Origin: Oceanicoccus sp. KOV_DT_Chl
GTDB taxonomy: Bacteria > Pseudomonadota > Gammaproteobacteria > Pseudomonadales > Dasaniaceae
DNA length: 64,000 bases
NCBI RefSeq assembly: GCF_900120175.1
Contig: NZ_FQLF01000002.1
Coordinates: forward strand, 1,054,001 to 1,118,000
Direction of reading: 5' to 3'
Under the pieces are notes generated by a model, which saw nothing but the letters and a program-made list of their open reading frames with translations, did not search any database and was not told the origin of the DNA. Of this stretch, positions 37,175 to 45,957 are shown one piece after another; positions within the stretch are counted from its first letter, which is position 1; each line of letters begins with the position of its first letter. The translations under genes and the position numbers were made by a program.

Positions 37175-38584
37175 ATGGACCTTAGCCGTTTTCCTTACTT
37201 GCAAGGTAATTACGCACCGGTTGCAACCGAAAATGATTTTGACCACCACGAGCTCACCATTGAAGGAAAAATACCGCATGATCTGGTCGGAGCATTTATG
37301 CGCAACGGGGCCAATACCGCCTATGAACCCAACCACTATGTGTACCCGCTAGATGGCGATGGCATGATTCACGCTGTTTATATAAAAGACGGCAAAGCGC
37401 ACTACCGTAACCGCTGGGTGCAAACCAGCCATCTAAAAACCGAGCGCCAATTCAATCGCACTCTATATGGCAGCTGTGGCAAATTAATGCCTGTTCCTCA
37501 GGAAGTCATTGACGCCGGCGGTGAACCCAACCCACTGCGTAATACCTCCAACACCAATGTCATTCAGCACGGCGGCAAGGTGCTTTCCATGTGGGAAGGT
37601 GGCTTCCCGCACTTAATGAGCCCAGGCCTTGATACTGTTGAATTACACGATTATGAAGGCGCCCTGAAGCCCGGTGATGCATTTTTTGCCCATCCTAAAA
37701 TCTGCCCCGATAGCGGCGATATGGTGACTTGTATTCAACGCTGGGAAGCGCCCTTCTTTACAGTAAAAATTGTTGATAAGAACGGACAAATAATCAATTC
37801 CATACCGGTCGATCTGCCAGCAAAAGCGATTATCCACGACCTGCAAATCACTGAAAATTACGTCATTATTTTTAACTCACCCGGCTTTCACGATCTAGAA
37901 AAAGCCAAAGCAGGTGCAGACCCTTTCCGTTGGGAACCCGAAAAAGGCACCCAGGTGATTGCCATACCACGTAAAGGTGGCGAGCCTATCTGGTTTCAAA
38001 CGGATGCTTTTTTTAGCTGGCACTTCTGCAACGGCTACGAGAAAGACGGAAAAATTATTGTCGACTATGTGTGGATGAAACAAATCCCTTTCACTCAGGC
38101 AATGGATTCCGGTCTGGAAAAACAAACTCGCAATATGCATCGCATGACCCTGGACCTGACAACCAAAGCCGTCGTCGATACCAAAATTGGCGACATTTAT
38201 TGCGAATTTTCCCGCTGTGCGGATAACCGCTGCGGCAAAGAATACCGCTATGGTTTTGCCACTGCGTCCAACCGTCAATGGGCTGATGCCCACGGTTATA
38301 ACTGCACCCTGCGTTACGATATGAATACCGGCGAACACCAACTATGGGAATACGGCCCAGAAGCAAACGCAGGGGAACCGGTACATGTACCTAACCCAAA
38401 CAGCGATAAAGAAGAAGACGGTTACATCATGTGCTACGTCTACAACCCGGGTGAAGATCCGTTTTTATCAATTTTGAGCGCGGGCAATATTGCCGCCGGA
38501 CCGATTGCCAAAATTCATATTCCAGTACGCGTGCCCAATGGTTTTCACGCTAACTGGATGCAGGATTTGCAACTTGGCGAATAA
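37175..38584 (+). CDS. Carotenoid oxygenase family protein
   Basis: 469 residues, soluble. The four iron histidines are His173 (FAHPK), His221 (IIHDL), His283 (SWHFCNGYE) and His458 (GFHANW). RBS TCAGGAG. It resembles the apocarotenoid/lignostilbene cleavage group. It opens a plus-strand series with Rieske oxygenase, P450, SDR and TIM-barrel isomerase (gaps 55, 36, 139 and 18 bp), preceded by a 20-bp dyad. This suggests that cleavage of a conjugated double bond is one step of a single inducible pathway. Confidence 0.92.
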   Translation: MDLSRFPYLQGNYAPVATENDFDHHELTIEGKIPHDLVGAFMRNGANTAYEPNHYVYPLDGDGMIHAVYIKDGKAHYRNRWVQTSHLKTERQFNRTLYGSCGKLMPVPQEVIDAGGEPNPLRNTSNTNVIQHGGKVLSMWEGGFPHLMSPGLDTVELHDYEGALKPGDAFFAHPKICPDSGDMVTCIQRWEAPFFTVKIVDKNGQIINSIPVDLPAKAIIHDLQITENYVIIFNSPGFHDLEKAKAGADPFRWEPEKGTQVIAIPRKGGEPIWFQTDAFFSWHFCNGYEKDGKIIVDYVWMKQIPFTQAMDSGLEKQTRNMHRMTLDLTTKAVVDTKIGDIYCEFSRCADNRCGKEYRYGFATASNRQWADAHGYNCTLRYDMNTGEHQLWEYGPEANAGEPVHVPNPNSDKEEDGYIMCYVYNPGEDPFLSILSAGNIAAGPIAKIHIPVRVPNGFHANWMQDLQLGE

Positions 38585-38639
38585 GTTATACGACATCCAC
38601 CGCAAGCCTCTGCGGATAACATAATTGTAGGAGAACACC

Positions 38640-40034
38640 ATGGATGCAAATACCAAAACATTAACAGCAGAACACATTGCCGCTCGCTCACCTGGGCCGT
38701 CCTATCAAGACTTACTCGATAAAGAAGTTAATCCAGTACCAGATAGTCTGCGCGAAAACACCAATCCCTATTTAGGCTCGGACAATTTATCGGTGGATCG
38801 CTATCTGTCGCGGGAATTTCATGAGCTGGAAGTAGAGCATATCTGGAAGCGCACTTGGCAAGCAGTGTGCCGTGTAACCGAAGTCGGCGAGCCCGGTGAT
38901 ACCTTTGTCTATGATATCGCCACTATGTCTATTGTAGTGACTCGCACTGAACAGGGCACATTAAAAGCATTTAAAAACGCCTGCCTGCACCGAGGTCGTC
39001 AGCTGGTAGATAAAACCGGCAACTACAAAGATTTACGCTGCCCCTATCACGCCTTCACCTGGAGTCTGGACGGTGAGTTCAAAGGCGCTCCCTGTAAATG
39101 GGACTTCCCCCATCTGGATGAAGACCAGTTCGGCTTACCTGAAGTGTTAGTAGATACTTGGGGCGGCTGGGTGTTTATCAATATGGATAGAAACTCCCAG
39201 TCTCTGCACGACTACTTAGGCGTGCTGCCAGCACATTTTGAACGGTGGAAACCGGAAAACGCTTACAAAATGATTCACGTTGAAAAAGTTATCCCCTGTA
39301 ATTGGAAAGTCGGCTGGGAAGCGTTTATTGAGTCCTATCATGCCGTTGCCACTCATCCGCAAATTTTGCCTTACACAGATGATGCCGATTCCCAGTACGA
39401 TGTCTGGGGGCCCCATATTAGCCGCACTATCACTGCGTTAGGTGTTCCCAGTTTCCACTTGAAGAATTTAGTGGACCAGGATGTGGTCGATACTATGCTG
39501 GGAGTTTCGCCTATGGTCGCTCGACCCACCGAAGCAGAAGTGCCAGCGGGAATGACTGCACGGGAATTTATCGGCCAGTTAAACGCTGACGAGTTCAGTA
39601 AAAATCACGACACCCGGCTGGACACCTTCGCCACTAATTCCGAGCGTATGGATTCTATTTTATATTCTATATTTCCCAACTTTGCGCCCTGGGCGGGCTT
39701 TCATCCCAATATCACTTATCGCTTTCGGCCTAACGGTGATGATCATACCAGTGCGCTGATGGAAATTATTGTGATTTGCCAACTGGCCAGCGATGCCGAG
39801 CGCCCCAAAGATGTTCCCGTGCGGCGACTGGGCGACAATGAATTATTCTCTCAAGCACCGGAACTCGGAGAAAGCTTAGGGACTATTTTCGATCAGGATC
39901 TATTCAATATGCCAATGATTCAAAAAGGCATGAACAATGTGGAATCTCGCGAGTTAATTCTGGCTAATTACCACGAAGTCAGAATTCGTCACTTTCATCA
40001 AACCATCGACAAATATATTAACGGCGAGCTGTAA
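38640..40034 (+). CDS. Rieske non-heme iron oxygenase alpha subunit
   Basis: 464 residues. Rieske ligands Cys115/His117 (CLHRG) and Cys134/His137 (CPYHAF). Mononuclear iron site EAFIESYHAVATHP (His234, His239). The N-terminal 50 residues before the domain (PSYQDLLDKEVNPVPDSL) are shared in style with the copy at 49568, so these two are the closest pair in the window. RBS TAGGAGA. No beta subunit, ferredoxin or reductase adjoins it. Hydroxylation of a cyclic or aromatic product of the cleavage step is plausible but not shown. Confidence 0.92.
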   Translation: MDANTKTLTAEHIAARSPGPSYQDLLDKEVNPVPDSLRENTNPYLGSDNLSVDRYLSREFHELEVEHIWKRTWQAVCRVTEVGEPGDTFVYDIATMSIVVTRTEQGTLKAFKNACLHRGRQLVDKTGNYKDLRCPYHAFTWSLDGEFKGAPCKWDFPHLDEDQFGLPEVLVDTWGGWVFINMDRNSQSLHDYLGVLPAHFERWKPENAYKMIHVEKVIPCNWKVGWEAFIESYHAVATHPQILPYTDDADSQYDVWGPHISRTITALGVPSFHLKNLVDQDVVDTMLGVSPMVARPTEAEVPAGMTAREFIGQLNADEFSKNHDTRLDTFATNSERMDSILYSIFPNFAPWAGFHPNITYRFRPNGDDHTSALMEIIVICQLASDAERPKDVPVRRLGDNELFSQAPELGESLGTIFDQDLFNMPMIQKGMNNVESRELILANYHEVRIRHFHQTIDKYINGEL

Positions 40035-40070
40035 TCGAGCTCTCGCTAACACCCGATACAGGAAACTATT

Positions 40071-41321
40071 ATGAGTAAATGCCCGGTAGATTTTAATTTC
40101 TTTGACGAAGAAGTCTTAAACTGTCCCTACGACTTTTACCAAACGCTGCAGGAGCAAGCCCCCGTCTATCAATTGCCTGACACCAATATTTTTATGGTGA
40201 CACGCCATGCTGATATTAGACAACTGTTAAAAGATACGGCGACCTATTCCAATAACTTTAATGACTTGCTTAAAGGCCCGGAACCAGCCCCGGAAGTCAC
40301 TGCCATCTATGCCAAAGCCTGGCAGCCGGTAGACACACTGGTGACCGCAGACCCACCAAAACATAAAACCTATCGCACCCTGGTCAACAAAGTATTTAAC
40401 GCTAAACGTGTTAATGCGATGGAAGCCTATATGAAAGAAATTGTGCATGAACTTATCGATAGTTTTATCGACAAAGGAGAATGTGATTTTGTCCGTGAAT
40501 TCACCACACCATTGCCCGTGTATGTGATCGCTGACCAACTCGGTGTACCGCGCAAAGACCTGGAGGAATTTAAAGAGTGGTCAGACTCCTTTGCCCGTCG
40601 ATTGAGCCAACTGGCAACACCGGCAGAACAAATTGAAGACGCTGAAAATATTGTAGCGTTTCAGTTTTACTTTGCCGACATGATTGCAGAACGTCGGAAA
40701 AACCCCAAAGACGATATGATCACCGATCTGGTTAACACCGTCATTGAAGATGCCGAAACGGGGGAAACTCGTCAGCTAAATATGGAAGAACTACAAAATC
40801 TGTTACAGCAGTTGATGGTGGCAGGTAATGAAACAACCACCTCGGCCATTACCAGCGGCATGGTTAGCCTGATCCAAAACCCTGAACAACTGCAAGCACT
40901 ACAAGATGATCCCGGTAAAATAGAAAATGCCGTCGAAGAAATACTTCGCATGGAATCACCCAGCGCAGGTATGTGGCGCGTAGTAAAAAAAGACAGCGAA
41001 TTTCAGGGCGTGAAAATCCCCAAGGACTCCTTGCTGATGTTGCGCTATCACGCGGCCAACCGCGACCGTGAACTATTTGACGATCCCAATACTATTGATA
41101 TCGAGCGCAGCAATGCCGGTGACCATATTGCCTTCGGCAAGGGTATCCACTTTTGCCCCGGTGCGATGTTGGCAAGAAAGGAAATGCTCGTCGCGCTGAC
41201 AGCATTGCTCGAAAGAATGACCCATTTTCAGATTGTTGAAGAAAAGTCAGATTTGAACTTCTGGCCTAATATTGTGCTTCGAGGAAGAAAGGGCCTCTAT
41301 CTCACGTTTGAAAAGCGCTAG
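40071..41321 (+). CDS. Cytochrome P450
   Basis: 416 residues, soluble bacterial class I type. Heme ligand Cys362 in FGKGIHFCPG, I-helix AGNETTTSAI (oxygen-activating Glu-Thr), K-helix ExxR as EILR. Needs ferredoxin and reductase partners. Clearly a paralogue of the P450 at 43179: both have MVAGNETTT and MWRV before the heme domain. 36 bp after the Rieske gene, in the same likely operon, with a hairpin just past its stop. Confidence 0.93.
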   Translation: MSKCPVDFNFFDEEVLNCPYDFYQTLQEQAPVYQLPDTNIFMVTRHADIRQLLKDTATYSNNFNDLLKGPEPAPEVTAIYAKAWQPVDTLVTADPPKHKTYRTLVNKVFNAKRVNAMEAYMKEIVHELIDSFIDKGECDFVREFTTPLPVYVIADQLGVPRKDLEEFKEWSDSFARRLSQLATPAEQIEDAENIVAFQFYFADMIAERRKNPKDDMITDLVNTVIEDAETGETRQLNMEELQNLLQQLMVAGNETTTSAITSGMVSLIQNPEQLQALQDDPGKIENAVEEILRMESPSAGMWRVVKKDSEFQGVKIPKDSLLMLRYHAANRDRELFDDPNTIDIERSNAGDHIAFGKGIHFCPGAMLARKEMLVALTALLERMTHFQIVEEKSDLNFWPNIVLRGRKGLYLTFEKR

Positions 41322-41326
41322 CAGCC

Positions 41327-41357
41327 CAGTCCTTACCGGCGACGCTGGTAAGGACTG
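41327..41357 (+). other. Hairpin after the first P450
   Basis: Perfect 11-bp arms CAGTCCTTACC / GGTAAGGACTG, 9-nt loop, no T tract. Possibly a 3-prime stabiliser of the upstream mRNA or a partial terminator before the SDR. Confidence 0.65.
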
Positions 41358-41460
41358 CTCTACCACACTATCTTCATAGACTAATCAAAAGTATGAGTCA
41401 TCTCGCGGCAACAACCGCTATGATTAAGCATCGATAATAAAAGCATCGGGGCAACATAGT

Positions 41461-42282
41461 ATGAGCAGATTCACAGGACACACCGTTATTGTCACCGGCG
41501 GCGCCAGCGGCATCGGCGAAGCTACCGTAAGAGCCATTGTGCGCGAAGGCGGTAAAGTACTGATCGCCGACCTGCAGGAAAAAGAAGGCGAGGCATTGGC
41601 GCAACAGCTAGGCGATGCCGCTATTTTTCAAAAAACAGATGTGACTAACGAAGCCGATATTATCGCCGCCGTTGCCCGCGCCGAACAAGCTCTGGGACCA
41701 CTGACAGGCATGGTTAACAATGCCGGCATTATTGGCGCTGTTGGCTCAATTACCGAAACCACCGTCGAAGCCTTTGATCGCACCATGGCGATTTTGTCAC
41801 GGGCAGTGTTCCTCGGCGTGAAACATGCCACCAAAGCGATGAAGCCCCACGGCAAAGGTGCCATCGTTTCACTGGCAAGCAGCGCGGGCGTGATGGGCGG
41901 CTTAGGCCCACACACCTATACTATGGCGAAACACGGTGTGGTCGGTTTAACCAAATCTGCCGCCAGCGAATTAAGTGGTTACGGCATTCGCATCAACGCT
42001 GTCGCCCCCGGCGGTACCGTGACACCACTGACGGCCGCACTCACCGGTGGCGACACCGAAGCAATAACCGAATTTATAAAATCCAGCACACCACTGGGTA
42101 TTCCATGCTTGCCTGAAGATATTGCTGGCGGTATTTTATACCTGCTAAGTGATGAAGCCCGTTTTGTTACCGGTCACACCTTAGCGATCGATGGCGGCAT
42201 TACTACCAGCGTTCTAAACACAAGCTTTCATCACGATGACTCCGAGATCCTGTTACACGCTGGCCAAAGAACAGAGCAATAA
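41461..42282 (+). CDS. Short-chain dehydrogenase/reductase
   Basis: 273 residues. TGGASGIG at 12-19, NNAG at 86-89, Ser141-type serine, Tyr153 and Lys157 (YTMAK), and GHTLAIDGG near the end. A 25-residue C-terminal tail extends past the usual SDR end. NAD(P)-dependent. Probably oxidises an alcohol formed by the P450 or Rieske enzyme. 18 bp before the TIM-barrel gene. Confidence 0.9.
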   Translation: MSRFTGHTVIVTGGASGIGEATVRAIVREGGKVLIADLQEKEGEALAQQLGDAAIFQKTDVTNEADIIAAVARAEQALGPLTGMVNNAGIIGAVGSITETTVEAFDRTMAILSRAVFLGVKHATKAMKPHGKGAIVSLASSAGVMGGLGPHTYTMAKHGVVGLTKSAASELSGYGIRINAVAPGGTVTPLTAALTGGDTEAITEFIKSSTPLGIPCLPEDIAGGILYLLSDEARFVTGHTLAIDGGITTSVLNTSFHHDDSEILLHAGQRTEQ

Positions 42283-42300
42283 TCTAGCAGAGCCAAGCTG

Positions 42301-43094
42301 ATGCCACTACTTTCACTAGCCGCCGGGGTTCTGCCCGATCACTCTGCAGTAACGCTAATTGAAAATGCAGCGGCGGCAGGGTTTGACGCGGCCGGAGTTT
42401 GGTACGATGCCGACACTTGGACCGACACCACCACAGAGCAAGTGTGTCAGGCATTGCAGCAACACCAACTATTTGCTCTGGATATTGAGCCGGTATGGTT
42501 CCACCCGGGTGAAGATAGCAACAGCCATCAGCACTTGGTTGAAGTCGCCAAGGCGATCAAGGCACGCAATATTCTTTGTGTTAGCACTGAACCGGAATTG
42601 ATTGATACCCAGCGTCGCTTTGAACAACTCTGCCAAAAAGTTGCAGGCACCGACATCAACGTCACTCTGGAGTTTTTAGCGTTATCCAGTATTAAAACCC
42701 TCGACCAAGCCTGACTGTGGTCAACACTGTCAACCATCCCAATGGCGGCATACTGGTCGATGCATTGCATTTACACCGCAACGGTCATACACCCAGCGAA
42801 CTTCTGACTATCAAGCCGCAACTACTGCCCTATTGGCAACTGTGTGACGCCAGCGCAGCTCAACCCAAAGCCGATGACATAGACGCTCTGTTAGAAGACG
42901 CCTTGCAGCAACGACTGCTGCCCGGTGAAGGCGAACTTCCCCTGCAGCAGCTCTATCATGTCATGCAAGATAAACCCATCAGCGTGGAGATTCGCTCTCG
43001 AGCCCTCGCCGCACACTACCCCACACCGCTAGCCCGCGCCAAAGCAGTGTATGACAGCACCCGCCTGTTTTTAGATCGAAGCCAGCAAGCATAA
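42301..43094 (+). CDS. Sugar phosphate isomerase/epimerase-like TIM barrel, frameshifted
   Basis: Two adjacent frames join into about 264 residues. The first ends LEFLALSSIKTLDQA and the second continues LTVVNTVNHPNGGILVDALHLHR, once one base is added near 42710 (GCC). Together they show the xylose-isomerase-like/AP-endonuclease-2 barrel metal sites: Glu in LEF, Asp in LVDALHLHR and Asp in QLCDA. Members isomerise or dehydrate small polyols and keto acids. The joined length is normal. Coupled closely to the SDR before it. Confidence 0.8.
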
Positions 43095-43110
43095 AAAGGA
43101 TGGTAAAAAT

Positions 43111-43130
43111 TACAGTCAGAGTTGACTGTT
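43111..43130. promoter_or_regulatory. 20-bp dyad TACAGTCA-GAGT-TGACTGTT
   Basis: Perfect 7-bp inner dyad ACAGTCA / TGACTGT, followed by TTTTAATT. It lies 48 bp before the GTG of the second P450, so that gene probably has its own regulated promoter although it closes the operon. Confidence 0.75.
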
Positions 43131-43178
43131 TTTTAATTGCCCCGCATAATTAGCCAAAAATTAGAATGGAGACACACC

Positions 43179-44435
43179 GTGACAGCACCAACCGTCAATG
43201 ACACTCGCGCTCTGGCCGATATGCCACTGTTTGATAACGAAACCCTGAAATGCCCCTATCATTTTGATAAAACCTTGCGCGAAACCGCTCCTGTTTTTAA
43301 GGACCCCACTTCCGGTGTGTATGTCGTCTCTACCTATGATTTAGTCCGCGAAGCGCATAAAAAACCGGAAGTCTTTTCCAATGATTTTGCCCTGGCCAAA
43401 GGCGCCGGCGAAAGTATTGATGAAGACGTAGCAGCGGTCATGAGCCAAACCTATGATTTAGGTAAAGGCACACTGTTAACCGTCGATGATCCTGTACACA
43501 AAACCTATCGCGATGAATTAAAAGATTTTTTCCTACTCAATAACGTCGCCAAATACCGCCCGTGGATCACCGAGCTGGCAGATGACTTATTTAGCCAATT
43601 GAAACTGGGGGAACCGGTTAATTTCGTTGAGCATTTTACCCGCCCACTGCCTTTGTCGGTGATTATGCACGTGCTGGGTATGCCGCTGGAAATGCGCGAT
43701 TTGGCCTTTAAATGGACTGTCGATAATGTCACGGTATTATCGCAAGTCGGCGACAAACAAACACTGCTAGCCGCCCACGCAGGTTTAAAAGATGAATATG
43801 ATTGGTTTGTGAATGCGCTCAATGAGCGCCGCGAAAACCCGCGTGATGATTTATTGAATCTGGTAGCACACGCTACTTACGAAGGCCGCCCACTCACTAT
43901 TGAAGAACAGTTATCACACTGCACCCAATTTATGGTAGCCGGTAACGAAACCACCACAGCAACTCTGGCTGAAGGGATGCGTCAACTTTGTCTTAACCCT
44001 GAACAGCAAAAAATGATTCGTGAAGATCGATCGTTGATTCCAAACCTGGTGGATGAATCGTTACGTGTAGCCTCCCCTACCTCCAATATGTGGCGCGTAG
44101 CTAAAGCCGACTACGATCTTGGCGGCACTACTATCCCTGCCGGCAGCATGGTGCTATTAAAATACTTTTCATCCAACCACGATGAAAGCATGTTTGAAAA
44201 CCCGCTGGAATTTGATGTCACCCGTGCCAATGCCAAGCGCCACATTTCTTTCGGTTTTGGTTCGCATGTATGCATAGGCCAGCATTTGTCCAAATTGGAA
44301 ATGACCATCGCCTGGGAAAAGCTGTTTGACAGCAGCAGCAACTTTACTTTGGCCTGCGACCCCAGCGAACTGGAATATATGCCCAATATTTTATTGCGCG
44401 GGCTGGAAGAGATACCGGTTATTATTGAAGCGTAA
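43179..44435 (+). CDS. Cytochrome P450
   Basis: 418 residues from GTG at 43179, preferred because GGAGA (43168-43172) stands 6 nt before it. Reading from TTG at 43137 would start inside the dyad promoter. Heme ligand Cys365 in FGFGSHVCIG, I-helix AGNETTTATLAE, ExxR as ESLR. Paralogue of 40071-41321. Soluble class I enzyme. A long hairpin terminator follows, marking the end of the catabolic block. Confidence 0.92.
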   Translation: MTAPTVNDTRALADMPLFDNETLKCPYHFDKTLRETAPVFKDPTSGVYVVSTYDLVREAHKKPEVFSNDFALAKGAGESIDEDVAAVMSQTYDLGKGTLLTVDDPVHKTYRDELKDFFLLNNVAKYRPWITELADDLFSQLKLGEPVNFVEHFTRPLPLSVIMHVLGMPLEMRDLAFKWTVDNVTVLSQVGDKQTLLAAHAGLKDEYDWFVNALNERRENPRDDLLNLVAHATYEGRPLTIEEQLSHCTQFMVAGNETTTATLAEGMRQLCLNPEQQKMIREDRSLIPNLVDESLRVASPTSNMWRVAKADYDLGGTTIPAGSMVLLKYFSSNHDESMFENPLEFDVTRANAKRHISFGFGSHVCIGQHLSKLEMTIAWEKLFDSSSNFTLACDPSELEYMPNILLRGLEEIPVIIEA

Positions 44436-44445
44436 AGTTCAATGA

Positions 44446-44499
44446 ACTGACTATAAGCGTAGCAAACTTTGCTTATAGTCAGTGTTTAACAGTATTTTT
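44446..44499 (+). terminator. Terminator closing the carotenoid oxygenase-P450 block
   Basis: Perfect 13-bp arms ACTGACTATAAGC (44446-44458) and GCTTATAGTCAGT (44471-44483), then a T6 run some 10 nt later. Unusually long and strong. Confidence 0.8.
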
Positions 44500-44763
44500 T
44501 AGTTAAGACCGCTTTCCTGTACTTCGTAAGATCACCTGTGACTGTCAATCAGCAATTAAGTTAAATCCTCCCCCAACCCAGACACACATCAACAACGTCA
44601 CTTTTTCTATCTAACACGAACCAGTAAACTAAAGTCTTAAACCACCTGAAATTTTTTATTAAAGGTTTGAATTAACTAACTTCTGATTTATGATCATTTA
44701 AAAGCACATGGACAATAATAGAAAGAGATTAGGCTTAGCGAAAAATCAAAGGGTAAACTTAAG

Positions 44764-45105
44764 ATGACTCAATTCAGAATTCTCCTAGCGATAGTTTTTA
44801 TAGGCATCACGCTGTATACCATTGTCACCATCTCAGAACATGGCTGGTCGCTGCTTCCTGTGTTTTTCGGAGATATGGCCAAGATGGAATGGCCTGGTCA
44901 ATTCAATTTCGACTTTATGTGTTTTCTTATTCTTTCTGGCTTGTGGGTATCCTGGCGTCACAACTTCTCGGCGGCGGGGATATTGTTAGGCTTAGTCGCG
45001 GTATTCGGTGGTGCACTATTTCTTAGCGCTTATCTTTTTATATATAGCTATAAGGTTAACGGGGATATAAATGCTCTACTGCTTGGCTCCCAACGCGCAG
45101 TCTAA
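44764..45105 (+). CDS. Small membrane protein of unknown function
   Basis: 113 residues with three or four hydrophobic segments (about 5-24, 48-64, 70-98). Conserved-looking block MEWPGQFNFDFMCFLILSGLWVSWRHNFS. The start ATG at 44764 follows AAACTTAAG. Inner membrane. I do not know a function. A hairpin follows the stop, so it is a single-gene unit. Confidence 0.7.
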   Translation: MTQFRILLAIVFIGITLYTIVTISEHGWSLLPVFFGDMAKMEWPGQFNFDFMCFLILSGLWVSWRHNFSAAGILLGLVAVFGGALFLSAYLFIYSYKVNGDINALLLGSQRAV

Positions 45106-45131
45106 CACGAATATTCTTAGCAATATTCTTA

Positions 45132-45165
45132 GGACAGGCACTGCTAATATTCGGAGTGCCTGTCC
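45132..45165. terminator. Hairpin between the membrane protein and TetR genes
   Basis: Perfect 11-bp arms GGACAGGCACT / AGTGCCTGTCC with a 12-nt loop, between convergent genes. Preceded by a direct repeat AATATTCTTAG (two copies, 45110 and 45123). No clear T tract. Confidence 0.55.
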
Positions 45166-45223
45166 CGCAATTAGTGCGCAATTAACACAGACTACAGGTC
45201 CCTGCATTACGTTCCTACAGACT

Positions 45224-45847
45224 CTATCCTTGATCTTTCAGTCCTGATAAGAATAAACGCATTGCCCCACTGAAACGTGCTCTCAGTTGTTTTTCGGTAG
45301 CATCATCGTCCATTAGCCAGCGGCCCACAATATCATTGCGCAATGCATCGTATATGTGACAGATTTCCGTAGCCTCGATGTCATTTCTAATACTTCCCTG
45401 CTGCTGAGCTTCGCGTACTCGCGTTAAGCGGTTTTGGAAGTGGCTCTCCATGTAAGGTGCTACCGTCAGGTCGGTAGTTTCAGAGGAAGGAGTGAAATTG
45501 TTGAACAACTGGGAGTGCAGAACAACCATTTTCAGAAATTTACGATGCCTGACAATTACATCTAAGCGCTTATTTAATTCTGGCGGGGCGACGGCTTCAG
45601 GGGTGCCTTCACCGCCGATCATGATTTCGAACAAGGTACTGTGGCGGCTGAACCAGTCTATTGCCAGTGCTTCAAGCAATTTTTCCTTGCTTGCAAAGTA
45701 GTTAAAAAATGTCATTCGGCTGATATTTACCTGGGCTGCAATTTCGTCAACAGTGGTAGCCGGAAATCCTTGCAGATCAAATAGGGTGGCAGCGACTGCC
45801 ATTAAGCGTTGGCGGGTTTGTTGTTTTTTCTGTTGTCTTAATCCCAC
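45224..45847 (-). CDS. TetR/AcrR family transcriptional regulator
   Basis: 207 residues from GTG at 45847. HTH TTVDEIAAQVNISRMTFFNYFASKEKLLEA (about 31-60). C-terminal half typical of TetR ligand pockets, with RLFLSGL at the end. Divergent from the phosphodiesterase gene at 45958, with an ATTATACT dyad in between. Likely represses that gene and itself. Confidence 0.88.
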   Translation of the reverse strand: MGLRQQKKQQTRQRLMAVAATLFDLQGFPATTVDEIAAQVNISRMTFFNYFASKEKLLEALAIDWFSRHSTLFEIMIGGEGTPEAVAPPELNKRLDVIVRHRKFLKMVVLHSQLFNNFTPSSETTDLTVAPYMESHFQNRLTRVREAQQQGSIRNDIEATEICHIYDALRNDIVGRWLMDDDATEKQLRARFSGAMRLFLSGLKDQG

Positions 45848-45904
45848 AGGGTTCTCTGTCTGGAGGTGTTCATTTGTGTGCTAATGGTAACATAAGGGTA
45901 TTTT

Positions 45905-45938
45905 ATTATACTAAATACAATATTATACTCAGTATAAT
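45905..45938. promoter_or_regulatory. Probable TetR operator (ATTATACT half-sites)
   Basis: Perfect dyad ATTATACT-C-AGTATAAT (45922-45938) plus a further direct half-site ATTATACT at 45905-45912. It ends 20 bp before the phosphodiesterase start and overlaps the expected promoter. Confidence 0.7.
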
Positions 45939-45957
45939 TATATTAGGAGAAAGAATC

